Below are positions 18,164 to 26,630 of a stretch of 64,000 bases of DNA, one piece after another. This DNA is from Acidobacteriaceae bacterium (GTDB lineage Bacteria > Acidobacteriota > Terriglobia > Terriglobales > Acidobacteriaceae). The notes below the pieces were generated by a model. It was not told the DNA's origin. It did not search any database and worked only from the letters and a program-made list of their open reading frames with translations. The position numbers and the translations under genes are program-made. The stretch is taken from positions 62,001 through 126,000 of the forward strand of contig CAHJWI010000004.1 of NCBI GenBank assembly GCA_903642225.1. The letters run 5' to 3'. Each line of letters begins with the position of its first letter. Position 1 is the first letter of the stretch.

Positions 18164-19165
18164 CTAATCCTCGGCGGTCAGTAGCTCGTCTTTCAGCGCG
18201 GGGTCGATGTTGCCACCGCTCAGCACGCACACGACAGTGCTCACCTTCGGCAACTCTTCCGTATGGAACAGCGCGGCGGCCAGCGCAACGGCTCCGCTTG
18301 GCTCCGCGACGAGGCTCGTCGCCATCAGCAGCATGCGCGTTGCGTCCAGGATCTCTTCTTCAGTCACGGTCAGGATACCGTCGACATACTTCAGAATTTG
18401 TTCGAAATTCAGCTTGCCCAGGCTCTGCGTGCGCAAGCCATCTGCGATCGTCTTTGCGGTCTGCGCGCCTGCCCACTCAGTCAGTATGCCTGTGTCGAAG
18501 CTCTGCTTCGCATCCGCCGCCAACGCCGGCTCCGCACCCCACACCTGTACGCCTGGCAGCATGTGCTTGGCCGCAGTAGCAACGCCTCCAAGCAGGCCGC
18601 CGCCGCTCACGGGTGAAAGGATCAGCTCCACTTCCGGCATGTCCTGCGCGATCTCAAGGCCGCAGGTGCCCTGGCCGGCCAGAATGTACGGATCGTCGTA
18701 CGGTGGGACAAGTACACCGCCGCGCTCAGCCAGCACCTGGTCTGCCATGCGGATGCGGTCGCTGCTGGTCGGCCCACACAGCAGCACTTCGGCACCCAGT
18801 GCGATGGTCGCATCGCGCTTTACACGCGGTGCCACCTCTGGCATCACAATGGTGGCGTGTACACCCATCTCGCGCGCGGCATAAGCCACGCCCTGCGCAT
18901 GGTTGCCGCTGCTGTGCGCGACCACACCGTCCTTCAGTTCATCGTTACTCATCGACGCGATCTTGTTGTATGCGCCGCGCAGCTTGAAGCTGCCGATAGG
19001 CTGCTCGTTTTCCGCCTTCAGCCAGATCGTCGGCAGGGTGTCCGGAATGCTGAAACCCATGGCGCGCAGCAGGTCTAGATCCAAACGGTAGAGCCCGGTG
19101 CGAACAGTCACACCCTCCAGACGTTCTGCGGCAGCTTTAATGTCGGCGAGTCCCACAAGTTGCAT
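18164..19165 (-). CDS. Threonine/serine dehydratase (PLP-dependent)
   Basis: A 333-residue fold-type II PLP enzyme. It probably deaminates threonine to 2-oxobutanoate, or serine to pyruvate. The Schiff-base Lys is K61 in GSFKLRGAYNK. Phosphate and substrate contacts are in AHSSGNHAQGVAYAA and the glycine loop SPVSGGGLLGG. No regulatory ACT domain is present, so it is like the catabolic TdcB or eukaryotic serine racemase type rather than the long IlvA. The ATG at 19165 is chosen; upstream starts overlap the neighbouring hydrolase gene. Confidence 0.88.
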   Translation of the reverse strand: MQLVGLADIKAAAERLEGVTVRTGLYRLDLDLLRAMGFSIPDTLPTIWLKAENEQPIGSFKLRGAYNKIASMSNDELKDGVVAHSSGNHAQGVAYAAREMGVHATIVMPEVAPRVKRDATIALGAEVLLCGPTSSDRIRMADQVLAERGGVLVPPYDDPYILAGQGTCGLEIAQDMPEVELILSPVSGGGLLGGVATAAKHMLPGVQVWGAEPALAADAKQSFDTGILTEWAGAQTAKTIADGLRTQSLGKLNFEQILKYVDGILTVTEEEILDATRMLLMATSLVAEPSGAVALAAALFHTEELPKVSTVVCVLSGGNIDPALKDELLTAED

Positions 19166-19191
19166 GCGTTCATTGTCGCAGGCAGGCGAGA

Positions 19192-20442
19192 TCATCGTTC
19201 GGCTGTGTGCAGGACCATGGCCATGAAGTGCACCAGCTTCCAAGTCTCCCATGCGCTTGGCGCCTTCTCCATGTCGATGTGCGACAGCACCGGGCTGACC
19301 AATGCGGCCTGGAGCGTGGTTGTGCGCAACTCCGATGCCATCCACAGCGTTTCAGCAGCAGGAATGATGTTGTCCGCCTCGCCATGCAGCAGAAATACCG
19401 GCACGGTGAGCTCGCCAAGATGCGTCTCGGGTGAGAGCCCTGCAAACTCCTTGCGATGCCGCAGCTCGCTCGTTCGCAGCATGGCACGCACGGTGCTACT
19501 GCCGGCATCCATCAGCTCTGCCGCCTCTGCCTGCTGCCGCGGCGAGAGCTGTTCCATGGCAGCCTCTTCCGCAGCCTTGTCCTCGTACAGGTGAGCGCGA
19601 AGGACATTTCGAATGCCTGCTACGTCCGGCGACGGCACAAACTCCTCCACGTGCTCATACTCCAGCACAAGCGGTCCATACTCATGGGCCGGCAAGCGCT
19701 CGGTCGACCCGTCTGGCCGGGCAGCCTGGCCTGTGCGGTAATACGTGGCGACCCTCTCCATGGCGTCCTGCGACCCGACGGCGAAGACCATCTTCATGCT
19801 GGGCCGGTACGCCGGATTCGCCGCCGCCACCAGGCTTAGACCGCCGGAGAAGCTGAGGCCCATGACGCTCACCGGGTGGCCCTGCTGCTGTGCGAACCAG
19901 ACGGTGGATGCACCGATTACGGCGATGCTGCGATCGCCGATGCGGTAGTCCTTGATGTCCGGCAGCTCGGGCGTGAGCACCTGCAGACCGCAGGCTGCCA
20001 TGGCTCGCGCAAAGCTCATGAGCCTAGGCTCATCGAGTCCCAGGTGATGCACGCCATGGAAGACGACAAGCCCTGGCGCATGCGGATGACGCACTGGCCC
20101 GTATACGCGTGCCCGCACAGAACCAGCCGTTGTCTGCAGCACGATGTCGCGCGTCTCAGTAGGTTCCGTGGCAAGGCCCTTCAGCGGCTGCCTGATGGTG
20201 TCGCCGCTCACCAGTTTCAGCACGGCAAGCGATTGCAGATGCGCATGAATCCATGGCGACAGCAGCACAGATGTAAGCACGAACAGAACCGTAGCTACAG
20301 CAGCGGGAATGCGCCAGCCAGGTAGAGAGGTACGTGCCTGTTCATATCGCTGCCGCAGCATGCCGCGGCTTGCCGCCGCCACACCCACGTCACGATGGCG
20401 ACGTGTTTCAAGTGATCTTGGCCGTGGAAAGCGCCTGGCCAT
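19192..20442 (-). CDS. Membrane-anchored alpha/beta hydrolase
   Basis: A 416-residue protein with one membrane helix at about residues 47-67 (AAVATVLFVLTSVLLSPWI) and an alpha/beta hydrolase fold behind it. The nucleophile elbow is GLSFSGG (near residue 195). The acid is probably in FLLHGEADNIIP, and the His in SPVLSHIDMEKAP. The substrate is unknown. It runs in the same direction as the downstream threonine dehydratase, 26 bases apart. Confidence 0.78.
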   Translation of the reverse strand: MARRFPRPRSLETRRHRDVGVAAASRGMLRQRYEQARTSLPGWRIPAAVATVLFVLTSVLLSPWIHAHLQSLAVLKLVSGDTIRQPLKGLATEPTETRDIVLQTTAGSVRARVYGPVRHPHAPGLVVFHGVHHLGLDEPRLMSFARAMAACGLQVLTPELPDIKDYRIGDRSIAVIGASTVWFAQQQGHPVSVMGLSFSGGLSLVAAANPAYRPSMKMVFAVGSQDAMERVATYYRTGQAARPDGSTERLPAHEYGPLVLEYEHVEEFVPSPDVAGIRNVLRAHLYEDKAAEEAAMEQLSPRQQAEAAELMDAGSSTVRAMLRTSELRHRKEFAGLSPETHLGELTVPVFLLHGEADNIIPAAETLWMASELRTTTLQAALVSPVLSHIDMEKAPSAWETWKLVHFMAMVLHTAER

Positions 20443-20523
20443 CGGAGTCGAAACCTCAAGCAGAGTTCAGAACGAGAGAAGGAGAACGGCCGCACAGCAA
20501 AGCGCGCCGGCGGCTTACAGCAA

Positions 20524-22185
20524 TCAGATTTCCAGAATGACCGGCATGATCATGGGTCGTCGTGCCGTGCTTTTCTGGATGTACCGTTTCAAGTCCGAGC
20601 GAACCTTTTCCTTGATCAGCATGTAATCGCGCTTCTCTTCGGCGGAGGAACTCTCCAGGGTGCGGCCGATGATCTGGCGCGCCTCGTTGATCATGCTCTG
20701 CTCATTTACGGCAAAGCCGCGGGTCACAATCTCCGGCGGCCCGGTCTGCTTGCCCGTCATCTTGTCGATAGTGATGATTGCGAGGACGAGCCCGGCCTCT
20801 GACAGGTGCTTGCGGTCACGAATGATGAGTTCTTCGACCACGTCTGACGTAGATCCCGAGTCGATCAGAACCCGTCCGCTTGCCACCTTCGACGTGATGC
20901 CTACGGTGGTCGGTGTGATCGACAGCACCTCACCATCCTCAATGAGCACGGCCTTCTCCGGTATACCAGTACCCATCGCGACTTCGACATGCAGCGTCAG
21001 GTGGCGGTAGTCGCCGTGGATGGGCACAAAAAACTTGGGCCGCAGCAGGTTGATCATCAGCCGCAGCTCTTCCTGTGAACCGTGGCCGCTCACATGGATC
21101 ATGCCGTTGCGGCCGTCATCCTGAATGACCTTTGCCTTGCGGCGATACAGGTGGTCGACCACATTGCCGATCGCTTTCTCGTTGCCGGGAATGACGCGCG
21201 ACGAGAACAGCACGGTATCCCCTGCCTCAATCCGCGCATGCTTGTGATTGTCCACGGCAGCACGGCTCAACGCGCTCATCGGTTCGCCCTGTGTTCCGCT
21301 GATCAGGACGCACACCTTCTCCGGCGGCAGCTCCTTAATCTGGCCGCTGTGGATGATCAGGCCTGCCGGTGGGTCGATGTAGCCCAGGTCCTGCGCGATC
21401 TCCGTAGAATTGTCCATCGACCGTCCAATGAGCGCCACCTTGCGGCCATGCTTGTGCGCCAACTCCATGGCCAGCTTGATCCGGTGGATGGATGACGAGA
21501 AGCAGCTGAAGAACAATCGGCGCTCGGTCCGGGCGAAGATCTCGTCCAGTCGCGGACGCACAGCGAGCTCACCGGGCGTATAGCCAGGCCGATCGACGTT
21601 GGTGCTGTCCTGCAGCAGCAGCAGCACACCTTCTTTTCCCAGTTCCGCGAAGCTCTGCAGGTCAAAGGGCTTGCCGTCCGGGCTGCTCAGGTCGATCTTG
21701 AAGTCACCCGTGTGCACGATCGTTCCAACCGGCGTACGGATGGCAAGTGCGACGCAGTCCACCAACGAGTGCGTGACCCGGATCGGTGACACGCGGAACG
21801 GCCCCACTTCAAAGCTTTGCCCGGGCAGCATCTCGATCAGGTCCGCGTCGTCCAGCAGCTTGTGCTCTTCCAGCTTGCCTTCCACGTAGGTCAGCGTGAA
21901 CTCCGTGCCATACACCGGCACCTTGAGTTCGCTCAAAATCCACGGCAGTCCGCCGATGTGGTCCTCGTGTCCATGCGTCAGCAGAATAGCCCGGACCTTC
22001 TCGCGGTTCTCGATCAGGTAAGTGATGTCAGGGACGACGATGTCAATGCCGAGCAGTTCATCTTCAGGGAACATGAGGCCAGCGTCGATGACGATGATGT
22101 CATCCTTCCACTGGACAGCCATGCAGTTCATGCCGAACTCGCCCAAGCCACCGAGCGGGATAATCTTCAAAGATTCAGTAGTCAT
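20524..22185 (-). CDS. rnj: Ribonuclease J
   Basis: A 553-residue metallo-beta-lactamase/beta-CASP nuclease that processes and degrades mRNA and rRNA by endo- and 5'-3' exonuclease action. The zinc motif HGHEDHIGG is at residues 71-79. HTGDFKID and beta-CASP motifs follow, including ISGTQGEPMSAL. HVSGHGSQEELRLMINLL is the conserved segment near residue 370. Length and order match RNase J1/J2. A single copy is seen. It starts at ATG 22185 and faces a 520-base gene-free region. Confidence 0.95.
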   Translation of the reverse strand: MTTESLKIIPLGGLGEFGMNCMAVQWKDDIIVIDAGLMFPEDELLGIDIVVPDITYLIENREKVRAILLTHGHEDHIGGLPWILSELKVPVYGTEFTLTYVEGKLEEHKLLDDADLIEMLPGQSFEVGPFRVSPIRVTHSLVDCVALAIRTPVGTIVHTGDFKIDLSSPDGKPFDLQSFAELGKEGVLLLLQDSTNVDRPGYTPGELAVRPRLDEIFARTERRLFFSCFSSSIHRIKLAMELAHKHGRKVALIGRSMDNSTEIAQDLGYIDPPAGLIIHSGQIKELPPEKVCVLISGTQGEPMSALSRAAVDNHKHARIEAGDTVLFSSRVIPGNEKAIGNVVDHLYRRKAKVIQDDGRNGMIHVSGHGSQEELRLMINLLRPKFFVPIHGDYRHLTLHVEVAMGTGIPEKAVLIEDGEVLSITPTTVGITSKVASGRVLIDSGSTSDVVEELIIRDRKHLSEAGLVLAIITIDKMTGKQTGPPEIVTRGFAVNEQSMINEARQIIGRTLESSSAEEKRDYMLIKEKVRSDLKRYIQKSTARRPMIMPVILEI

Positions 22186-22705
22186 TCATCCTTCATGCTA
22201 GCAGGGCGCGGCACTTACGACCGTGGCGCGTGTTTTTGCGCTGCAGACATGTGTGCGCGTGCCAATTTTCCTGCCACCGTCCCATTGCCCATTTTAAAAG
22301 CCCGATCATCATGAAAACCAACACGCAAAGAAGGCCTTTGCAACGGCATGACACGTGCGATGCTGCAGACCAGCGCTGCGAGAACAAAGGCACCGGAGTC
22401 TCCACCATGGACGTTCGTGTCAGGCCGATCAAGGTTCCGCGCCGGGTCAGCAGACCATGGAGGGGGGCTCCTCTGAGCCGTACCTTGTCTGCACTGGTAA
22501 ATAAAAGGCTAACTTTACCGCACCTACAAAGCGGAGCCATTTTGCTACACGCCCTGCGCCAACATGCGTAAGTGCGTAATAACGCTTGCATTGTTCTTTC
22601 TGCGTCTGCAGCATCAGGGGTGCTTCAACATTTCAACCTCGTGCAGCCGCTGCACGTTGCACGCCTGAACTCACCTCAACTTACCGAAGCACGAAAGGTT
22701 TCCCT
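22186..22705. other. Gene-free region upstream of RNase J and manganese catalase
   Basis: A stretch of 520 bases between divergent genes. It must carry the promoters of rnj (minus) and of the catalase (plus). Open frames here are rich in Arg, Cys and Ser and have no family resemblance, so no coding gene is called. AT-rich patches at about 22290-22320 and 22498-22520 (taaataaaaggctaacttta) could be promoter elements. Long leaders are possible on both sides. Confidence 0.5.
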
Positions 22706-23743
22706 ATGTTCTTCCGTTCTGAGAAGCTGCTCATCCCGCTCGAAAAGCCAGCCAGCCCCGACCCCAATGGTGCCGCAGCGATCCAGGAACTGCTCGGCGG
22801 CAAATTTGGCGAAATGTCGACGCTCAACAACTACCTGCACCAGTCTTTCGGCTTCAAGGAGAAGAAGAAGCTCAAGCCCTTCTATGACCTGGTTGCCAGC
22901 ATTACTGCGGAGGAGTTGGGCCACGTCGAACTCATCACGACGGCCATCAACCTGATGCTGGAAGACAGCCTGCCCGAGGGCGATCCGACTTCTGCACCTC
23001 TGGAAGAGGCGAAGAACCTGCGCAACACGCACCACAGCATTGTGGGCGGCGGCGGCCACCAGGTGATGGACTCCATGGGCCACTTCTGGAGCGGTGAGCA
23101 CGTCTTCTCGTCGGGCAACCTAGTGTCTGACCTGCTGCACAATTTCTTCTTGGAGACCGGCGCGCGCATGCACAAGCATCGCTGCTACCAGATGACAACG
23201 AATGCAGCGGCACGCAATGTCATCGGTTACCTGATGGTGCGCGGAGGTGTGCACCAGGCAGCGTATGCCATGGCGTTGCGCAAGATCACCGGCGTTGAGA
23301 TGACCAAGATGTTGCCGACGCCCAACATCGACGACTCCAAAATTCCTGAAGCGCGCAAATGGCAGGCGATCGGCAGCCATCGCAAACTGTATACGTTTAG
23401 CAATGAAGGCGAATACGCCGATGTCGCCGGTGTGTGGTCCGGACCGGCGGACTGGGCCGACGGCGAGCCTTTGGAAGTAATTCAGGGTGCGCCGGAGTAC
23501 GCGGCGGAGGGTCCGGTGATTGGTGGCAACACGTCGCTGTTCTCGCCGGATTACGCGCCGGAGGAGATCTATGAAATTGCTGCGCAACTCATGAAGAAGG
23601 GTGGCATCTCTCCCCTGCAGCCAAACGACGGCCTGCACTCCCGCTTCCAGGGCAGCACGTCGGACAGTCCCGGTGCGTCAGCCCAGGAAGGCCGCAAAAC
23701 CATGGAAGAGCCTTCCGAAAAGAAGAAAAAGAGCAAGAAGTAG
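22706..23743 (+). CDS. Manganese-containing (non-heme) catalase
   Basis: A 345-residue dimanganese catalase that dismutates hydrogen peroxide in the cytosol. The four-helix ferritin-like core shows the metal-ligand helices GEMSTLNNYLHQSF (near residues 35-48), ITAEELGHVELI (near 70-80), and a later pair around ETGARMHKHRCYQMT and GYLMVRGGVHQAAYA. The C-terminus is a charged, Lys-rich tail. The ATG at 22706 has acgaaagg upstream. The gene is monocistronic and ends at a perfect hairpin. Regulation by peroxide or stationary phase would be expected, but no operator is recognisable. Confidence 0.9.
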   Translation: MFFRSEKLLIPLEKPASPDPNGAAAIQELLGGKFGEMSTLNNYLHQSFGFKEKKKLKPFYDLVASITAEELGHVELITTAINLMLEDSLPEGDPTSAPLEEAKNLRNTHHSIVGGGGHQVMDSMGHFWSGEHVFSSGNLVSDLLHNFFLETGARMHKHRCYQMTTNAAARNVIGYLMVRGGVHQAAYAMALRKITGVEMTKMLPTPNIDDSKIPEARKWQAIGSHRKLYTFSNEGEYADVAGVWSGPADWADGEPLEVIQGAPEYAAEGPVIGGNTSLFSPDYAPEEIYEIAAQLMKKGGISPLQPNDGLHSRFQGSTSDSPGASAQEGRKTMEEPSEKKKKSKK

Positions 23744-23751
23744 ATAGAGGA

Positions 23752-23781
23752 TTGCGAGGGTAATCTTGATTACCCTCGCAA
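23752..23781. terminator. Perfect 14-bp hairpin between catalase and dapD
   Basis: The arms ttgcgagggtaatc and gattaccctcgcaa surround TT and pair perfectly. The hairpin lies between the convergent catalase (+) and dapD (-) and probably terminates both. Confidence 0.8.
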
Positions 23782-23798
23782 CGTACAAACATTCCGAT

Positions 23799-24653
23799 TT
23801 ATCGCAGCAGGTCTTCTAGAACTGTCGACAAATCTGTTTTCTCATCACGGTATTTCACGATGATCGGCGTGTACACACTTAGGCCCTCCATGCTGCCCTT
23901 GTGGATAGCACGCGAGCCTGGAACGACGACGGCACCCGAAGGAATGACGAGCGGCTGCTCTTCCGTGGCGCGGATCACCCTATCGTTCACCACGTCGTAC
24001 ACGGGCGTTCCACGGGTCAGTATAGTTCCAGCCGCCAGCACAGCGCCTGTCCGCACTACTGTTCCTTCGTACACGCCGCTGTTACCGCCCACAAGAACGT
24101 CGTCTTCCAGAATGACCGGGTTCGCGTTCACCGGCTCCAGCACGCCACCGACCTGTGCGGCCGCGCTCAGGTGCACCCGCTTACCCACCTGTGCACAGCT
24201 GCCCACCAGTGCGTGGCTGTCGATCATCGTGCCCTCATCGACATACGCGCCGGCGTTCACCCACATGGGCGGCACGCAGACTACACCCTTTGCCAAAAAC
24301 GCACCGCTGCGTACACTCGATCCGCCCGCCACTATGCGTACACCATCGTCTACCGTGAAGACCCGGGTCGGGTACGTGTGTTTGTCTACAAACGCGCCTC
24401 CATCAATTGTCACCATACTGCCCAGCCGAAATCCCAGCAGGATGCCACGCTTTACCCACGCATTGACACGCCATCCCAGCGGGCTGGTGGCATCCGGTGC
24501 TGCGGAGCGTACCTCGCCGCTCTCCAGCATGCCGCGCAACTCATAAAAGGCGTCCAGCGCGTCACGTTCCTGTGCTGCTGCAGGGCCCTGCGCAAACCAA
24601 TGCTCAATCCGTTCCTGAAGCGAACTCACCTGTTTTACCTGTTCCTCAACCAT
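23799..24653 (-). CDS. dapD: Tetrahydrodipicolinate N-succinyltransferase
   Basis: DapD of 284 residues. It transfers succinyl from succinyl-CoA to tetrahydrodipicolinate in the diaminopimelate and lysine pathway. The fold is a left-handed beta helix: hexapeptide repeats run through residues 100-240 ([54 protein letters not shown]). The start can be ATG 24653 (MVEEQVK) or the TTG two codons upstream. It is the last gene of the minus-strand lysine group, 12 bases after the cupin gene. Its presence points to the succinylase branch. Confidence 0.95.
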   Translation of the reverse strand: MVEEQVKQVSSLQERIEHWFAQGPAAAQERDALDAFYELRGMLESGEVRSAAPDATSPLGWRVNAWVKRGILLGFRLGSMVTIDGGAFVDKHTYPTRVFTVDDGVRIVAGGSSVRSGAFLAKGVVCVPPMWVNAGAYVDEGTMIDSHALVGSCAQVGKRVHLSAAAQVGGVLEPVNANPVILEDDVLVGGNSGVYEGTVVRTGAVLAAGTILTRGTPVYDVVNDRVIRATEEQPLVIPSGAVVVPGSRAIHKGSMEGLSVYTPIIVKYRDEKTDLSTVLEDLLR

Positions 24654-24665
24654 GGTCAAAGTCTA

Positions 24666-25088
24666 TCAATCAGCCTGGCTGTAGCCGCGGATGAAGGTCT
24701 GCGGCGTGCCATCCCGCGGATCCACAAAGTGCACATCTGCCGGGTCTCGCGGCGGCGTATCCAGCGCCAGAAAGACGATGGGTTCCTGCAGCATCACAGG
24801 CATCGCGTGCACCGTGCGCCGCTTGAACACAAGCAGCATTCCCGGTCGAAACTCCACGCAGTTCGAGATGTCCCCAGCCCAGAAGCTTCCACGCCCACTC
24901 ACCACCAGCAGGTGCTCGTCGCAGTGTTCGTGAAAGTGCGGAGGGCTGGGCCGGTATACCCGGAAGATGCGCGTGCTCGCCTCTGGGGTTTGTTGCAGGT
25001 AACGGTCGACCAGCATCGTCTCCGCAACGTCCGGGAACTGCAGCGCAAGCGCCTGGGTGTCGAAATAGGCAAAGCCGTCAGTAGTCAG
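24666..25088 (-). CDS. Cupin-domain protein, probable CTG start
   Basis: A small single-domain cupin. The metal motif is HFHEHCDEHLLVVSGRGSFW and the second motif lies at PGMLLVFKRRTVHAM. With the internal ATG at 25016 it has 116 residues. The frame stays open to 25088, however, where a CTG sits six bases after the strong site AGAGGGG. The added residues (TTDGFAYFDTQALALQF) look like normal coding, giving 140 residues. There is no ATG, GTG or TTG between the upstream stop and that CTG. Its function is unknown; its place directly before dapD suggests co-transcription. Confidence 0.7.
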   Translation of the reverse strand: MTTDGFAYFDTQALALQFPDVAETMLVDRYLQQTPEASTRIFRVYRPSPPHFHEHCDEHLLVVSGRGSFWAGDISNCVEFRPGMLLVFKRRTVHAMPVMLQEPIVFLALDTPPRDPADVHFVDPRDGTPQTFIRGYSQAD

Positions 25089-25094
25089 TGTTGA

Positions 25095-25101
25095 CCCCTC
25101 T
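25095..25101 (-). promoter_or_regulatory. Ribosome binding site for the CTG-start cupin gene
   Basis: AGAGGGG on the minus strand lies six bases before CTG 25088. The spacing is ideal, and no standard start codon lies between it and the conserved part of the cupin frame. Confidence 0.5.
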
Positions 25102-25178
25102 CTGCGGCCCGTTCAGTCAAGGCCCCCTCACATACAGTGTTCCACGTAGCGCCGAATAGCAGTTGCATCCAACAGCAG

Positions 25179-25538
25179 ATGCGCTATCCCACCACACCCG
25201 ACGGCCGCTACTTCGTCGTTCGCGGCCGGCTGTGGCGGTGTGCCGATCCTTCGATCAATCCCGCAGTCCGTGAGCGCCTGGTGCATGAACTGATGGCCGC
25301 GAGGGCCAGCAAGGGCCGCGCCATGCGTGCCGGCGACCCCAGGGCACGCGAGCACGCACGCCAGGCGGTGGACGCCGCCAAGCACGCTCTTGGTGAACGC
25401 GGCGAACCTTGGTGGACAGACGGCGCACCCGACTACAACCGGCACATGGCCCGGAACTCTCCCTACCGCGAGTGGTTCGACGACCTGTGTCGAGCGCAGC
25501 CCGACTCCGCTAGTTCAGAGGACAAATCTCCGATCTGA
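25179..25538 (+). CDS. Conserved protein of unknown function
   Basis: A 119-residue soluble protein starting MRYPTTPDGRYFVVRGRLWR, then an Ala/Arg-rich helical middle (VHELMAARASKGRAMRAGD) and the C-terminal motif WWTDGAPDYNR. I recall similar short proteins in Proteobacteria, always without assigned function. It is the only plus-strand gene inside the minus-strand lysine cluster, lying between dapA and the cupin. The ATG at 25179 is chosen because the conserved N-terminus begins there. No enzyme motif is visible. Confidence 0.7.
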   Translation: MRYPTTPDGRYFVVRGRLWRCADPSINPAVRERLVHELMAARASKGRAMRAGDPRAREHARQAVDAAKHALGERGEPWWTDGAPDYNRHMARNSPYREWFDDLCRAQPDSASSEDKSPI

Positions 25539-25559
25539 AGCTTCCTGCCGTACTCGAAC

Positions 25560-26447
25560 TCAAAGCGTCGCAACCAGCTCCTGCAGCTTCGCCGCGAGCG
25601 CCTCTTCGACCGGCACCATGGGCAAACGCAGCGCCGCTGTGCTGATCCTGCCGAGACTGTGCAGCAGGCTTTTGACCGGCGCCGGATTCGGCTCGGCAAA
25701 CAGCGCTGCCGTTAGTGGCGCCAGCACACCGGCCGCAGCCTGTGCCTCGTTCCACGCGCCGCGCCGCGCCGCGCCCACAAGGGCCGCCACCCGGTCCGGC
25801 ACCGCGTTCGCTACCACCGAAATCAGCCCGTGCCCGCCCGCCTGCATCACCGGCACGGCAAGGTAATCGTCCCCTGCCAGCACCGCGAAGTTCTTAGGAG
25901 CACCGGCGATCACCCTGGCAATTTGTTCCACGTTTCCACTGCTCTCCTTTACGCCCACAACGTTCGCGATCTCGGCCAGCCGCAAGACGGTCTCCGGCAG
26001 CAGATTGGCAGCTGTCCGGCCTGGAATGTTGTAGAGCAGCACCGGCTTGCCGACTGCCTCTGCGATCGCTTTGAAGTGCAGAAACTGCCCACGCTGATTC
26101 GGCTTCGAATAGTACGGATTCGCGGTCAAGATGCCGTCGACACCGTCTATCCGCGCAAGCGATTGAGCGCGTAGGACCGCCTCTGCCGTGCTGTTGTGCG
26201 TGCTTCCCGCGAACACCGGGACGCGCCCAGCTGCCGCGTCTACCACCGTCCGCACTACCAGCTCCGTCTCTTGTCCGGTCAGTGTTGCGGCCTCGCCGGT
26301 CGAGCCGCATGCCACCAGCATGTCCACACCGCTCGCAAGTTGCCACTCCACCAAAGACCGCAACGACACCAGGTCCAGCGAGCCATCTTCAAGCAGGGGC
26401 GTAACGAGAGCCGTACCTAAGCCATGCAGTGCAACAGAAGCGTCCAT
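25560..26447 (-). CDS. dapA: 4-hydroxy-tetrahydrodipicolinate synthase
   Basis: DapA of 295 residues, which condenses pyruvate with aspartate semialdehyde in lysine and diaminopimelate synthesis. It is a TIM-barrel class I aldolase. The Schiff-base Lys is K167 in VGVKESSGN, the catalytic Tyr is Y139 in LLYNIPGRTAANL, and the phosphate-like loop is CGSTGEAATL. The start at 26447 (MDASVALHG) is preferred, with ATG 26474 as a longer option. It follows the M29 peptidase gene on the minus strand and precedes the cupin and dapD. Confidence 0.95.
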   Translation of the reverse strand: MDASVALHGLGTALVTPLLEDGSLDLVSLRSLVEWQLASGVDMLVACGSTGEAATLTGQETELVVRTVVDAAAGRVPVFAGSTHNSTAEAVLRAQSLARIDGVDGILTANPYYSKPNQRGQFLHFKAIAEAVGKPVLLYNIPGRTAANLLPETVLRLAEIANVVGVKESSGNVEQIARVIAGAPKNFAVLAGDDYLAVPVMQAGGHGLISVVANAVPDRVAALVGAARRGAWNEAQAAAGVLAPLTAALFAEPNPAPVKSLLHSLGRISTAALRLPMVPVEEALAAKLQELVATL

Positions 26448-26630
26448 ACCGCCACTGAGTGTACTGGAAAGCATCCTCGGTCAGCGACGGTGGTGCGCTT
26501 GGCAGTCGGTCTCCGTATGCTCTCTCAGGCACGATTCCAGCAGCTATACCGGTATGTTCAACCGGAATGACAGGAGCGAATGCACAAACGCCTGCGAGAT
26601 TGCGCGCGGAGACCTCGCTTTCCGCAACGC

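Noticed and set aside
20019-20034. Perfect 16-bp palindrome atgagcctaggctcat
   Set aside because: It lies inside a coding region (the alpha/beta hydrolase) and has no repeat or operator context.
22193-22591. 132-residue minus-strand frame just upstream of rnj, with a possible membrane helix
   Set aside because: The composition is Arg/Cys/Trp-rich, there is no ribosome binding site, and an alternative frame of equal length exists over the same bases. There is too little evidence for a gene.
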